A DNA stretch of 64,000 bases from JBMOUD01 sp049319665 (GTDB lineage Bacteria; Pseudomonadota; Gammaproteobacteria; Enterobacterales; Enterobacteriaceae), in NCBI RefSeq assembly GCF_049319665.1, contig NZ_JBMOUD010000005.1, positions 244,740-308,739 on the forward strand. The letters run 5' to 3'. Within the stretch, counting starts at the first letter, position 1. Each line of letters opens with the position of its first letter. Shown one piece after another: positions 37,999 through 46,519 of the stretch. The notes under the pieces are model-generated. The model made no database searches and was not told the origin of the DNA. It was given only the letters and a program-made list of their open reading frames with translations. The position numbers and the translations under genes are program-made.

Positions 37999-38823
37999 AT
38001 GGATGAACTTGATGAAAGGAACGGTTATCTACTTAGTAGTAATGTAGAGTTTTGGCCTACAAAATTAGAGCTATATCGCCGAGATATAAAAAAAACATTT
38101 AAGCTCCAGTATCCTGCAAGTTGCTGCTTGCTAGAGCTTGTTAGAAAACAACCAATGATTGTATCGCAGTCGGAATTGATGGAAACCGGCTGGGCCGATA
38201 GAAAAGAATATGTCACTGCCAATGCTTATTACCAATGCATTCTTAACTTACGTAAAGCACTAGAAGATGCGGGATTAGATTCACATTTTATTCGCACGGT
38301 GCATCGCCGTGGTCTGCGTATCGCACCAAATGTCAAAATAAAAAGCATTATTCAAACACCATTAAAAATGGACATTGAAAATAAAGAAGAAGAAACTGTA
38401 CCATCAATAAAGGAAATAGTACCAATAGAGACAAGCTCTCAACCGATGGCGTCTATTAAGTCCAATAAAAAAATCACGCCTTTCATTCTATTCCTATCAA
38501 TCTTCATTATATTTATTCTTTCTGTCTTTATCACCCCGCAAGTTTATAAACGAAATCAATATTATAACTTTGATGATTACATTCAAATTACAAATATCGG
38601 CGACTGTCCGGTATATGTGAATTCAACACTGCTCGATAAAGCATCATTTGAACGTTTCATTAAATATAATGATATTAGCTGCGGAGAAAAAACCTGGTGG
38701 TATATTACACGCTACCCCAGCTCACCTAGAAGTTCACTCATACGCTGTCTTCGTCCTTTAACCGGGGATAAAAAGACCTCTTGCACAACAGATTATTATT
38801 ATGGGCTAAGAAATTATGATTAA
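37999..38823 (+). CDS. ToxR/MarT-like membrane-bound winged-helix regulator
   Basis: Residues about 10-110 are an OmpR-type winged helix (ANAYYQCILNLRKALEDAGL, then FIRTVHRRGLRI, the usual wing). A linker follows, then one membrane helix (about 160-180, FILFLSIFIIFILSVFI). A periplasmic domain of about 94 residues with four Cys completes the protein. This ToxR/CadC layout binds DNA from the membrane and senses the periplasm. The next gene, a FidL-like protein, overlaps by eight bases. In Salmonella MarT-FidL the regulator activates the autotransporter gene misL. Here a divergent adhesin gene is the obvious candidate target. Confidence 0.86.
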   Translation: MDELDERNGYLLSSNVEFWPTKLELYRRDIKKTFKLQYPASCCLLELVRKQPMIVSQSELMETGWADRKEYVTANAYYQCILNLRKALEDAGLDSHFIRTVHRRGLRIAPNVKIKSIIQTPLKMDIENKEEETVPSIKEIVPIETSSQPMASIKSNKKITPFILFLSIFIIFILSVFITPQVYKRNQYYNFDDYIQITNIGDCPVYVNSTLLDKASFERFIKYNDISCGEKTWWYITRYPSSPRSSLIRCLRPLTGDKKTSCTTDYYYGLRNYD

Positions 38824-39283
38824 AATAAGAAAAAAAAACCTTATTTACGTAATCATCACAACATTAATATTATTTGTATTTTCATTACATTTCCTAAAAA
38901 AAGAGACAATATATTGCACTGGCGATTTAGTTGTACATAGGAATAATGAAATAGTAAAAACCAACATTACTTACAACCTATCGAATAGCTTAGGTAATAT
39001 CGACATGGTAGGGGAACTGCACCGTGATAATAAAATTATCGGTACAATATCTCGAAATGTAACATTTCACTACATTAATAATGATTTTAACTATAGGCTC
39101 ACATCAGAATCAATTAACACAAATTCAATGGACACGCTGAATGATGATGCTTTAAAAGAATATGTGCCAGCCTTCTTTCTCCAGCCAAATCAAAAAATGT
39201 CTCTTAATATTAAAACTATCAAATCAGGTGGCTGGATTATCTCTACCAATTCCGTCCCTTTTTTAATGTGCAATAAAATATGA
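38816..39283 (+). CDS. FidL-like membrane protein
   Basis: The 155-residue protein has one N-terminal membrane anchor (about residues 9-27). A periplasmic beta-rich domain starts KKETIYCTGDLVVHRNNE. It overlaps the upstream ToxR/MarT-like gene by eight bases. Size, topology, the CxGDL opening and the position match the FidL-like family that partners MarT-type regulators. It probably modulates the periplasmic domain of that regulator, but that is inference. Confidence 0.78.
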   Translation: MIKIRKKNLIYVIITTLILFVFSLHFLKKETIYCTGDLVVHRNNEIVKTNITYNLSNSLGNIDMVGELHRDNKIIGTISRNVTFHYINNDFNYRLTSESINTNSMDTLNDDALKEYVPAFFLQPNQKMSLNIKTIKSGGWIISTNSVPFLMCNKI

Positions 39284-39297
39284 AATACCCTTTATAA

Positions 39298-39476
39298 GAT
39301 TTCGCTGTCATCGGCACTGGCTATAGTGCCACCACCATGATTTTACCCTTGTTGTCCGTAAAGAATGGCTATCTATTGTGTATCCATGGGCTAATGCAAG
39401 CGATGTTCGCATCACTTCCAAGCCAGTTTATCATCAAGTTACGGCTTACTCGGCATCTGAGAATTATTTAATATAA
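39298..39476 (+). pseudogene. Probable gene debris with a Rossmann-like start
   Basis: One frame reads DFAVIGTGYSATTMILPLL and resembles the N-terminal dinucleotide-binding loop of FAD/NAD enzymes. A second frame continues with KEWLSIVYPWANASDVRI and SKPVYHQVTAYSASENYLI to a stop at 39474-39476. The shift between the two frames and the lack of a start suggest a decayed gene. The family is not certain. Confidence 0.35.
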
Positions 39477-39518
39477 TCCGTCAAAATTTTTCTTTATCAT
39501 TCTAAAATGGATATTTAA

Positions 39519-39674
39519 ACTAATATCTCCCTATATCGTGCACTACTTTTCATTACATCATCTATATTATTTGCAATAAATGCTAATGAAATAACAGGTG
39601 TCTTTACGCCACCAGCGGTCAAGATTACTATCAACCCACGCTTACCACTTAAGATCTTAGGTATTAATTCCTAA
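39519..39674 (+). pseudogene. Remnant of a small secreted protein
   Basis: A 51-codon open frame reads SLYRALLFITSSILFAINAN, then EITGVFTPPAVKITINPR. That looks like a signal peptide and the first mature residues of an exported protein, but there is no ATG, GTG or TTG between the upstream stop and the hydrophobic core. I regard it as truncated. Confidence 0.35.
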
Positions 39675-39825
39675 TGAAAATTAAAGTCGTCATTAATTAA
39701 TCACATAAACCTTTATCTATAAAGCTTACCAACATCACAGCCATGCCATTGATTTATATTGTTATTTTATATCTTTTATTAAGAAAGATGTGAAATTGTT
39801 TTCATTACGAAAATAAAATATCAAA

Positions 39826-39839
39826 CCATATTAATATGG
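39826..39839. promoter_or_regulatory. 14-bp perfect palindrome before the biosynthetic operon
   Basis: CCATATTAATATGG is fully self-complementary and ends 29 bases before the ATG of the first ketosynthase. Position and symmetry fit an operator for a dimeric regulator. This is inference, since AT-rich palindromes also arise by chance. Confidence 0.35.
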
Positions 39840-39868
39840 ATTTAATCCTATATTTAAAAGAGGTTAAT

Positions 39869-41086
39869 ATGTTGCACCGCGTCGCAATTACTGGACTCGG
39901 CATTATTTCCAGCATTGGTATTAATCTGGATGAAGTGACTGAGTCTCTCTATACGGGTCGTTCCGGTATTGTTGTCGATAAAGAACGTGAAACATTAGGA
40001 TTTACGTCCCCACTTTCTGGTGCGATAAAAGACTTTGATAAAAAATTTCCACTCAATCGTAAACAGCGTAAGTCGATGCCACAGTTTGTTGAATGGGCAT
40101 TTGAAGCGGCAATGTCAGCACTTGTTCAATCAGGGCTTTCCCATGAAGAAATACAAAACCCGCGTTCGGGGTTAATTTTTGGCTGTGATTCTAGCGTATT
40201 AGATGCTGCCGCACAGACAGAACAACTGAAAGCCAGTAAAGATACCTCAGTGCTGGGTAGTGGCTTGATATTCAAAACCATGACGTCATGTATCACCATG
40301 AATCTTAATGCCATTCTGGGCACTCAAGGTGCGTCATGGTCCATCAGTGGTGCCTGCGCCAGCGGCGGGCACGCGATTGGGCAGGCGGCAGATTTGATAC
40401 GATTTGGCCGCCAGGACCGCATGATTTGTGGCGGCGCACAGGAAATTAATTGGCAATCCATGTGCAGTTTCGATGGATTAGGCGCCTTTTCAACTCGTAT
40501 TGCCACTCCTCACGCAGCCAGCCGTCCTTTTGCTAAGGGCCGTGATGGCTTAGTCCCCAGCGGCGGTGCGGCGGCGATCGTGCTGGAGCGCTATGATCTG
40601 GCCGTAAAACGGGGCGCGAAGATCTTAGGTGAAGTACTCAGCTACGGTTTTTCCTCAGATGGCGAGAATATTATTGTTCCCAGCCGTACCGGGCTTGGCA
40701 GAGCAATGCGTATGGCACTGCAAGAATCAGGATGCGCCAGCCAAGATATCGATTATATCTGCGCGCACGCCACATCAACCCCGAAAGGCGATGCCATGGA
40801 AGCGGCAAATATCACCGATGTATTTGGCCCGTGCAAAGTCCCAGTTTCCTCAACCAAATCAATGACCGGCCATGAGTTGTGGATGAGCGGCGCCGCTCAG
40901 GTTGTCTACACCTGTCTGATGGCACAACACGCATTTATGGCGCCCAATATCAATTTCGACGGGCCGGATGAAACCACCGCCCAGCTTGATATCGTCACGC
41001 AAACGCGGCTCCAGCCCATCAAGAAAGCTTTGTGCAATTCGGCTGGATTCGGTGGCACCAACTCTAGCCTGGTATTGGGTTTCTGA
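39869..41086 (+). CDS. Beta-ketoacyl-ACP synthase (FabF/FabB-type), first of two
   Basis: The 405-residue thiolase-fold condensing enzyme has a complete Cys-His-His triad: C163 in SGACASGGHA, H300 in CAHATSTPKGD and H335 in STKSMTGHE, with K330. It should elongate an ACP-bound acyl chain with malonyl-ACP. The ATG at 39869 has GAGG five bases upstream; the upstream in-frame ATG at 39836 has none. It opens an eight-gene operon, and the next gene starts one base after its stop. It is less FabF-like than housekeeping FabF, as expected for a specialised pathway. It is not a chain-length factor because the cysteine is kept. Confidence 0.9.
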   Translation: MLHRVAITGLGIISSIGINLDEVTESLYTGRSGIVVDKERETLGFTSPLSGAIKDFDKKFPLNRKQRKSMPQFVEWAFEAAMSALVQSGLSHEEIQNPRSGLIFGCDSSVLDAAAQTEQLKASKDTSVLGSGLIFKTMTSCITMNLNAILGTQGASWSISGACASGGHAIGQAADLIRFGRQDRMICGGAQEINWQSMCSFDGLGAFSTRIATPHAASRPFAKGRDGLVPSGGAAAIVLERYDLAVKRGAKILGEVLSYGFSSDGENIIVPSRTGLGRAMRMALQESGCASQDIDYICAHATSTPKGDAMEAANITDVFGPCKVPVSSTKSMTGHELWMSGAAQVVYTCLMAQHAFMAPNINFDGPDETTAQLDIVTQTRLQPIKKALCNSAGFGGTNSSLVLGF

Positions 41087-41087
41087 T

Positions 41088-42602
41088 ATGCAAAAGCGAC
41101 CTTCCGCTGTTGTCATTGGGGCCGGACTTTCTGGTATGACTGCCGCATTGCTGCTAACCATGCATGGATATCAAGTCGCGCTGATTGAATCTGACAAGAA
41201 GGTCGGGCAGATGTTGCGTGGCTTTTATAAGAGCCGGGTTTACTTCGATAGCGGCATGCACTTTGCCGGGGAACTGTCCGAACATGGTTTGCTCACCGCT
41301 TATCTGAGCTATCTGGGCCTGAGCAAACTCGACTGTGTCGATTTTGATCCCACCTGTTTTGAAAAGGTACGTTTTTCAGACGGTTGCGAATTTGATATTC
41401 CGGTCGGTTATGCCGCGATGACGGCACAGCTTATCAATGATTTTCCGGCGGAAAAACAGGGTATCCAGCGCTACATGAGTACGCTGCGCGAGGCGTATTA
41501 TCTTTCCCCCTTCCATTCGCTACGCAAAGGCGCGCAGCCCGGCGTAGAACGCGATTACCCACAGTGGCAGGTGCCCGCCTCACATATTATCGCGCAACAT
41601 GTTCGCGATCCTTATTTGCGTACCTTGTTGGCGATCCCCTGTCTGTATCACGGCGTAGAGCCGGACAAAACGCTGTTTATCCAGCATGCCTGGGTTGCTG
41701 GTACTCATATGGATAGCGTACGCACCTTCGCACGCGGTGGCTTGGGTCTGTCTGAGGCGTTTGAAACACGACTCAACGAGGCCGGAGTGGCATTGCACTG
41801 TCAACGCCGCGCAATAAAAGTTCACTGCCGGGCAGATGGTCAGTTGCAGGATGTCGAACTCGATAATGGTGAGCACCTTAGTTGTGACGTCGCCGTTTAT
41901 ACCGGCCATCCTCACTATCTTCCAGAGTTAATGCCAGAACATGCAATGCGTCCCGCGGCTCGCAGCCGCTTGCGCGAACTCAACGATTCGATGTCTGGGC
42001 ATTTACTCTATCTGACCTCGGATCGGCCACCGCCGGATATTCTTAATAAAAAGAATGTGCTGTATTGCCGCCACGACCTGCCGTTTAACCAACAGTTCGC
42101 GCCGCAAAAAAGTGGCCACGGCGGGCCGTTTTATGTCATGTCCGGGCCGTCAGTTCTGGCACAACAACCGGGTGATACTGATGCTATCGGCGATTACATT
42201 GCGGTAGCACCCTGCCTGCCAGACGAATACTTGCCTTTCTATGGCACCGGCAGCGGTAAACGTCCGGCGGAGTATCGGCAGCTAAAAAAGGAGCGTCTGA
42301 AAGATTTTTCACAACAACTCTTCGCCGCGCTTCCTGAGATGAACGGGTTTCGTGTCGTGGGCGGAGGAACGCCGCTTACACTACAGAAATATCTTCATTC
42401 GCCGCACTGCGGCATGTATGGCGTAGCACACGATATCACTCAATACCCACCGCTGCCGAATACCAAAGTGCCGGGATTTTATCTTGCAGGCCAGGGGATA
42501 ACGGCACCTGGCGTGCTTGGCGCCATCATTTCTGCTTTTGTCGCATGTGGTTTCGTAGTGGGTCATTCCACGTTAATAGACGGAGTTCGAGCATGCAAAT
42601 AA
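41088..42602 (+). CDS. CrtI/retinol-saturase-like FAD-dependent oxidoreductase
   Basis: The 504-residue protein opens with an FAD-binding dinucleotide fold (AVVIGAGLSGMTAALLL, followed by an acidic IESD). It ends with the family C-terminal FAD motif PGFYLAGQGITAPGVLGAI. This is the phytoene desaturase/retinol saturase family, which adds, removes or shifts double bonds in long unsaturated chains. Placed between two ketosynthases, it probably acts on the growing or finished polyene acyl chain. The start (41088) lies one base after the ketosynthase stop, and the gene overlaps the next by ten bases. Confidence 0.85.
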   Translation: MQKRPSAVVIGAGLSGMTAALLLTMHGYQVALIESDKKVGQMLRGFYKSRVYFDSGMHFAGELSEHGLLTAYLSYLGLSKLDCVDFDPTCFEKVRFSDGCEFDIPVGYAAMTAQLINDFPAEKQGIQRYMSTLREAYYLSPFHSLRKGAQPGVERDYPQWQVPASHIIAQHVRDPYLRTLLAIPCLYHGVEPDKTLFIQHAWVAGTHMDSVRTFARGGLGLSEAFETRLNEAGVALHCQRRAIKVHCRADGQLQDVELDNGEHLSCDVAVYTGHPHYLPELMPEHAMRPAARSRLRELNDSMSGHLLYLTSDRPPPDILNKKNVLYCRHDLPFNQQFAPQKSGHGGPFYVMSGPSVLAQQPGDTDAIGDYIAVAPCLPDEYLPFYGTGSGKRPAEYRQLKKERLKDFSQQLFAALPEMNGFRVVGGGTPLTLQKYLHSPHCGMYGVAHDITQYPPLPNTKVPGFYLAGQGITAPGVLGAIISAFVACGFVVGHSTLIDGVRACK

Positions 42603-43825
42603 GACGAGTGGTTATAACCGGGGTTGGTGCCATCACGCCGTTTGGGCCGGGCGTCGATCGACTCATCGCGGCGCTGGCAGCAGGTCAAAGTGGTATTAGC
42701 GTATTACCCGCCCCCGCCTATCGCAACGACAATGAAGCCGTGCCGCAAATCGCAGGCCGGGTGACGGATATCGACGTAAGTACGATCGCGCGTAAGCATC
42801 GGCGAACTATGTCGCCCATGTCGCTATATGCTGTACTCGCCGCTCAGGAAGCCTTAACTCAGGCACAACTGCCGCTGGAGAATATCAATAACCCACGTTT
42901 TGGGATCATTGTCGGCTCCACAATGGGTAGCGTTGAGGCTTACCAATCGGTATTCGAAAATTATTTGCCGGAGCATCGTTTTGATACGGTCAAAACCAGC
43001 GCTTTTTTCAAAATGATGGGCCATACCGTCGCCTCAAATTTAGCACAAATGCTTGGCGTGACGGGACGCGTAATGGCGCTGTCTGCGGCCTGTGCGTCAG
43101 GTGCGCAGTCGGTTGGGGCGGCGTTTGAAGCTATCGCCTGTGGCGCACAAGATATCATGCTATGCGGCGGTGCTGACGAGCTGCATCCTCTCACTATCGC
43201 CACCTTCGACCTAATGTCGGCGGCATCGCGGCACTATAACGATAGGCCAGAATGCACGCCCCGGCCTTTCGATAAAGATCGCGATGGTGTCGTCTGCTCG
43301 GAGGGCGTTGGCCTGCTGTTACTCGAATCTTACGATTCTGCGCAGCAGCGCGGAGCCACAATTTTAGGTGAGGTGGCAGGATTTACTAGCGCAAGCGATA
43401 CATCAAGTATTGCCAGTCCGGCCCCTGAGCCGCTATTAGCCTGCATGCAAAGCGCCTTAGCCAGCGCCCGCCTTGATATAAGTGATGTCAGTTATATCAA
43501 TGCTCACGCAACCGGCACGCGTTCGGGAGATATTGCGGAAAGCCAGGCCATTCGCATGCTTTGCCAGCAACACATCCCGGTATCTAGCCTGAAAGGGCAT
43601 CTTGGACACACGATGGCCGCCAGCGGTGCCATTGAGCTTATCGCCTGTCTGGCGATGATGCAGCGCAATACCCTATTCCCCACCCGCAATCTTGTTTCAC
43701 CAGACGAACAATGCCAGGGAATACAGCATGTTCAATCTCAGTTATCCACCCGCGTTAATACCGTTATAAAAAATAGTTTTGCGCTCGGTGGCGTGATTTC
43801 TAGCTTAGTGTTGAGAAAATTATGA
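42593..43825 (+). CDS. Beta-ketoacyl-ACP synthase (FabF-type), second of two
   Basis: This 410-residue condensing enzyme also has a full triad: C167 in SAACASGAQS, H305 in NAHATGTRSGD and H339 in LKGHLGHTM, with K334. The start at 42593 has GGAG seven bases upstream and overlaps the oxidoreductase gene. The stop overlaps the ACP start (ATGA). Two catalytically complete ketosynthases in one operon suggest different chain lengths or substrates, unlike the KS/CLF pair of classical aromatic polyketides. Confidence 0.9.
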   Translation: MQIRRVVITGVGAITPFGPGVDRLIAALAAGQSGISVLPAPAYRNDNEAVPQIAGRVTDIDVSTIARKHRRTMSPMSLYAVLAAQEALTQAQLPLENINNPRFGIIVGSTMGSVEAYQSVFENYLPEHRFDTVKTSAFFKMMGHTVASNLAQMLGVTGRVMALSAACASGAQSVGAAFEAIACGAQDIMLCGGADELHPLTIATFDLMSAASRHYNDRPECTPRPFDKDRDGVVCSEGVGLLLLESYDSAQQRGATILGEVAGFTSASDTSSIASPAPEPLLACMQSALASARLDISDVSYINAHATGTRSGDIAESQAIRMLCQQHIPVSSLKGHLGHTMAASGAIELIACLAMMQRNTLFPTRNLVSPDEQCQGIQHVQSQLSTRVNTVIKNSFALGGVISSLVLRKL

Positions 43826-44088
43826 TGGATAAAACAGTATTAAAAAAAGAAATTAACCAGATCCTGGTTAATGAATTTGAACTCGAAATGGGCGATCTCA
43901 AACCAGAGGCCGATCTTTATGAAGGGTTAGGACTCGATAGTCTGGATGCAGTAGATATGGTGATTGCGTTTGAAAAAGCCTTCACTATTAAAATCGGCAA
44001 AGATACCGGCGTGCTGACTATTAAGACGTTAGGACAATTGCAGGACTTTGTGATTGAGAAAATTACGATGCAGCAAGCGGCTTCTTAA
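43822..44088 (+). CDS. Acyl carrier protein
   Basis: This 88-residue acidic four-helix protein carries the phosphopantetheine site GLGLDSLDAVDM, with S40 as the attachment residue. It must be charged by a phosphopantetheinyl transferase encoded elsewhere. It overlaps the second ketosynthase gene by four bases, so stoichiometric production with it is likely. It presumably holds the intermediates of this pathway. Confidence 0.92.
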   Translation: MMDKTVLKKEINQILVNEFELEMGDLKPEADLYEGLGLDSLDAVDMVIAFEKAFTIKIGKDTGVLTIKTLGQLQDFVIEKITMQQAAS

Positions 44089-44124
44089 TGAACAGACATC
44101 CGCGATTTATAGGCCGTACCTGCT

Positions 44125-44553
44125 ATGAATGAACCCAAGCTGCAATTTCCTGTCAATGCAGCGCATTTCATCCCCCAGCAGGGTGAGATGTGTTGTATTG
44201 ATGAGATTATCGCTAGCGCCGGAATAAGTATTTCGGTGACCGCTACGCTGCACCCCAAGCATATTTTACTGACACAGCAGAAAGTTTTGGTACGGGCTGG
44301 CTTTATCGAACTCGCTGCACAGTCTGGTTGCGCCCTGATGGGGCTGGGGCAAAAAAGCAATCTCCCCGCCACGGCTTGGCTTGCTGGCGTGCAAAACGTC
44401 GTGATCCACAAAGATGCCTATGAAGATGACGTCCTGCTCATCTCAGTGAGTATTGCGCATGAATTAGCGGAAATACGGGTGTTAGATTTCAAGATAGCCA
44501 CCCAACACCAGTTGCTTGCGTCTGGCAGCTTAAAAGTCTTCTATGCCCAATAA
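44125..44553 (+). CDS. ApeP-like 3-hydroxyacyl-ACP dehydratase (hot-dog fold)
   Basis: The 142-residue protein fits the ApeP/FabA-like dehydratase group found in aryl polyene clusters. It begins FPVNAAHFIPQQGEMCCIDE, which places the family PH/E segment near residues 14-27, and ELAAQSGCALMG follows in the central helix. It should dehydrate a 3-hydroxyacyl-ACP to the enoyl form. Its end overlaps the hydrolase gene by 11 bases. A thioesterase of the same fold is the alternative. Confidence 0.75.
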   Translation: MNEPKLQFPVNAAHFIPQQGEMCCIDEIIASAGISISVTATLHPKHILLTQQKVLVRAGFIELAAQSGCALMGLGQKSNLPATAWLAGVQNVVIHKDAYEDDVLLISVSIAHELAEIRVLDFKIATQHQLLASGSLKVFYAQ

Positions 44554-45502
44554 CAGCGATGGGCCCGAGCGCATGAGGACTGAACCGCGTCATTTAGGGA
44601 ACAATGGATTGATGTTGACTGAGAAAGGAATTTTTCATCAAGGAAGTCGGTTTGCCGTTCTCCTGATCCACGGTTTAACCGGCACACCAAAGGAGATGGA
44701 CTCTCTGGCGCGGAGATTACACCGCTATGGATTTACGGTCTCTATCCCCGTTCTTGCAGGGCATTGCAATACTATTGATAGTTTGCTGAGTACCAATAAA
44801 ACAGATTGGTTGGCTAGCATAGAACAGGAATATTGTCGTCTGGTATCCCAAGGCTACAAAGTGTTTGTCGGTGGTTTATCGGCCGGTGCAACCATGAGTA
44901 TTTTGTTGGCGGATAAATATCCTGATATTACCGGCCTTGCTTTCTATTCCATCACATTACGTTGCGATGGCTGGAGCGTATCCCGGCTAGGCATATTACT
45001 ACCGCTATTACTCAAAATACCGTTATTCCGCAACCACTACCGCTTTAAAGAATCTCATCCCTATGGCATCAAAAATGAGCCGCTGCGTGAACGTATCGTG
45101 ATGAAACTCGAAAGCGGTGACAGCTCAGCGGCGGGCCACACCAGCACGCCGGGCGTGATTCTGTATGAAATGTTAGACCTTGCCAAAGACGCCAGGCTGG
45201 TGATGCCAAGAGGCAAGGTGCCAGCACTGATTGTTCATGCCCAGGAGGACGATTTGGCCAGTGTCTCTAATGCCCTATATGTCCATAAACATTACGCAGG
45301 CCCTAATGAACTGCTGCTTTTACAAGACAGCTACCATCTGGTCACTATCGACCAAGAGCGCCAATCCGTTGCCGATGCCACAGCGCGCTTTTTCTATGAT
45401 TGTTTGAATCACGATGAGCAGCAGGAACTCCGAGCACAAGCTAAAAAAAGGTGCCAGCACCTCCGAGTGACGCAGGCAAAAACGGCAATAAAGCTAAGGT
45501 GA
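44543..45502 (+). CDS. Alpha/beta hydrolase (carboxylesterase-type)
   Basis: The 319-residue enzyme shows LLIHGLTGTPKEM (oxyanion loop, about residue 40) and the nucleophile elbow GGLSAGATM with S113. An acidic residue lies in HAQEDD (236/237), and H265 is in DSYHLVTID. Closest in shape are bacterial monoacylglycerol lipase/carboxylesterases (Est30-like). Such enzymes cut esters of medium-chain acids. In this operon it may release the product from a carrier or edit chains. It overlaps the preceding dehydratase gene, which ties it to the pathway. Confidence 0.85.
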   Translation: MPNNSDGPERMRTEPRHLGNNGLMLTEKGIFHQGSRFAVLLIHGLTGTPKEMDSLARRLHRYGFTVSIPVLAGHCNTIDSLLSTNKTDWLASIEQEYCRLVSQGYKVFVGGLSAGATMSILLADKYPDITGLAFYSITLRCDGWSVSRLGILLPLLLKIPLFRNHYRFKESHPYGIKNEPLRERIVMKLESGDSSAAGHTSTPGVILYEMLDLAKDARLVMPRGKVPALIVHAQEDDLASVSNALYVHKHYAGPNELLLLQDSYHLVTIDQERQSVADATARFFYDCLNHDEQQELRAQAKKRCQHLRVTQAKTAIKLR

Positions 45503-45550
45503 ACTAGCACCTGCCTTTTTCTATAACAGGCACAGGAGAGGAAAAATGCT

Positions 45551-45958
45551 ATGACAGACTTATCCGCAGATATTCCGAGATTTATTACCACACCGCCGCA
45601 GCAGTTCTGCCAACCAAATGGCAAAAAAAGCACAGTCGCTCAATTTTGTCTTGGTGATGATTTTGTCGGTTTTCGAGGTCATTTCCCGACAAACCCTGTC
45701 GTGCCAGGCATTGTGCAGATCATGTTAGCGCAATATACGGCGGCATGTGGTGAGCCAAGTACACTGACTGATGTCATACAATGTAAATTTACCAGCCAGA
45801 TAAAACCTAACGATCGTATTGATGTTCGTGTTGATCAAGTCGCCGCCGACCGGGCCCATCGTTATACAAGCACCATATTGGCCAACGGTATTCGTTCAGC
45901 AACGTTGTTATTTGAGCTGCAGCTTTGTTATTTGAACTGCAATACGGATAACGGATGA
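45551..45958 (+). CDS. FabZ/ApeI-like hot-dog dehydratase
   Basis: The 135-residue product has the FabZ-type active-site segment FRGHFPTNPVVPGIVQIML (about residues 37-55), in which the His of GHFP is catalytic. The Glu that normally follows PG in FabZ is not evident, as in ApeI-type members. It likely forms or isomerises the double bonds of the polyene chain. AGGAGAGG precedes the ATG. The stop overlaps the thioesterase gene (ATGA-type, 45955). Confidence 0.8.
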   Translation: MTDLSADIPRFITTPPQQFCQPNGKKSTVAQFCLGDDFVGFRGHFPTNPVVPGIVQIMLAQYTAACGEPSTLTDVIQCKFTSQIKPNDRIDVRVDQVAADRAHRYTSTILANGIRSATLLFELQLCYLNCNTDNG

Positions 45959-46458
45959 ATAACATGAAACGCTTCCCCTACTTTACGCCGCAGCCTTGTC
46001 TAAATGGCAACCCGATCCCTGAACCTCTGCCTTTTACAGTCGAACGAACTGTGCGTTTTGAAGAAGTCGATTTGATGGCTGTGCTCTGGCACGGGCACTA
46101 CGCCAGCTATTTTGAAGATGCGCGCGTCGCACTGGGAAATTTCTATGATATTGGTTACCAAGTGATGATGCAGCACAGCATTTTGGCACCGGTGCGCCAA
46201 ATGTACGTCGATTACCGAGCACCCTTAGTCTTTGATGAACGCTGCACCATTACCGCGTTGCTGCATTGGAGTGAAGCGGCAAGGCTCAATTTGTCTTACC
46301 TGATTAAGAATCAGGCGCAAGAGATTGTCGCAACAGGTTACTCGGTGCAGATGTTTATTGATGCGCGGCGAAAACTGATGCTCGAACAGCCGACCTTTCT
46401 TCATGATTTCTATCAACGATGGAAATCTGGTGCAGTTGCAGGGGTAAATCTCGCATAG
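45955..46458 (+). CDS. Acyl-CoA/acyl-ACP thioesterase (4HBT/YbgC-type)
   Basis: This 167-residue single hot-dog protein carries TVRFEEVDLMAVLWHGHYAS (about residues 31-50). That is the counterpart of the family signature with a catalytic Asp followed by a His-x-x-Tyr. It should hydrolyse the thioester of the finished chain or of a CoA starter. It is the last gene of the operon and is followed by a stem-loop that also serves the converging FabG gene. Confidence 0.83.
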   Translation: MNNMKRFPYFTPQPCLNGNPIPEPLPFTVERTVRFEEVDLMAVLWHGHYASYFEDARVALGNFYDIGYQVMMQHSILAPVRQMYVDYRAPLVFDERCTITALLHWSEAARLNLSYLIKNQAQEIVATGYSVQMFIDARRKLMLEQPTFLHDFYQRWKSGAVAGVNLA

Positions 46459-46464
46459 GATTAA

Positions 46465-46494
46465 GTGGCTTCTTGTTTTTTAAACAAGAGCCAC
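46465..46494. terminator. Shared hairpin between operon end and fabG-like gene
   Basis: GTGGCTTCTTGTTT and AAACAAGAGCCAC pair with one bulged base, between converging genes. Confidence 0.65.
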
Positions 46495-46519
46495 TCTGGC
46501 GACGACATACTATCGCCAG

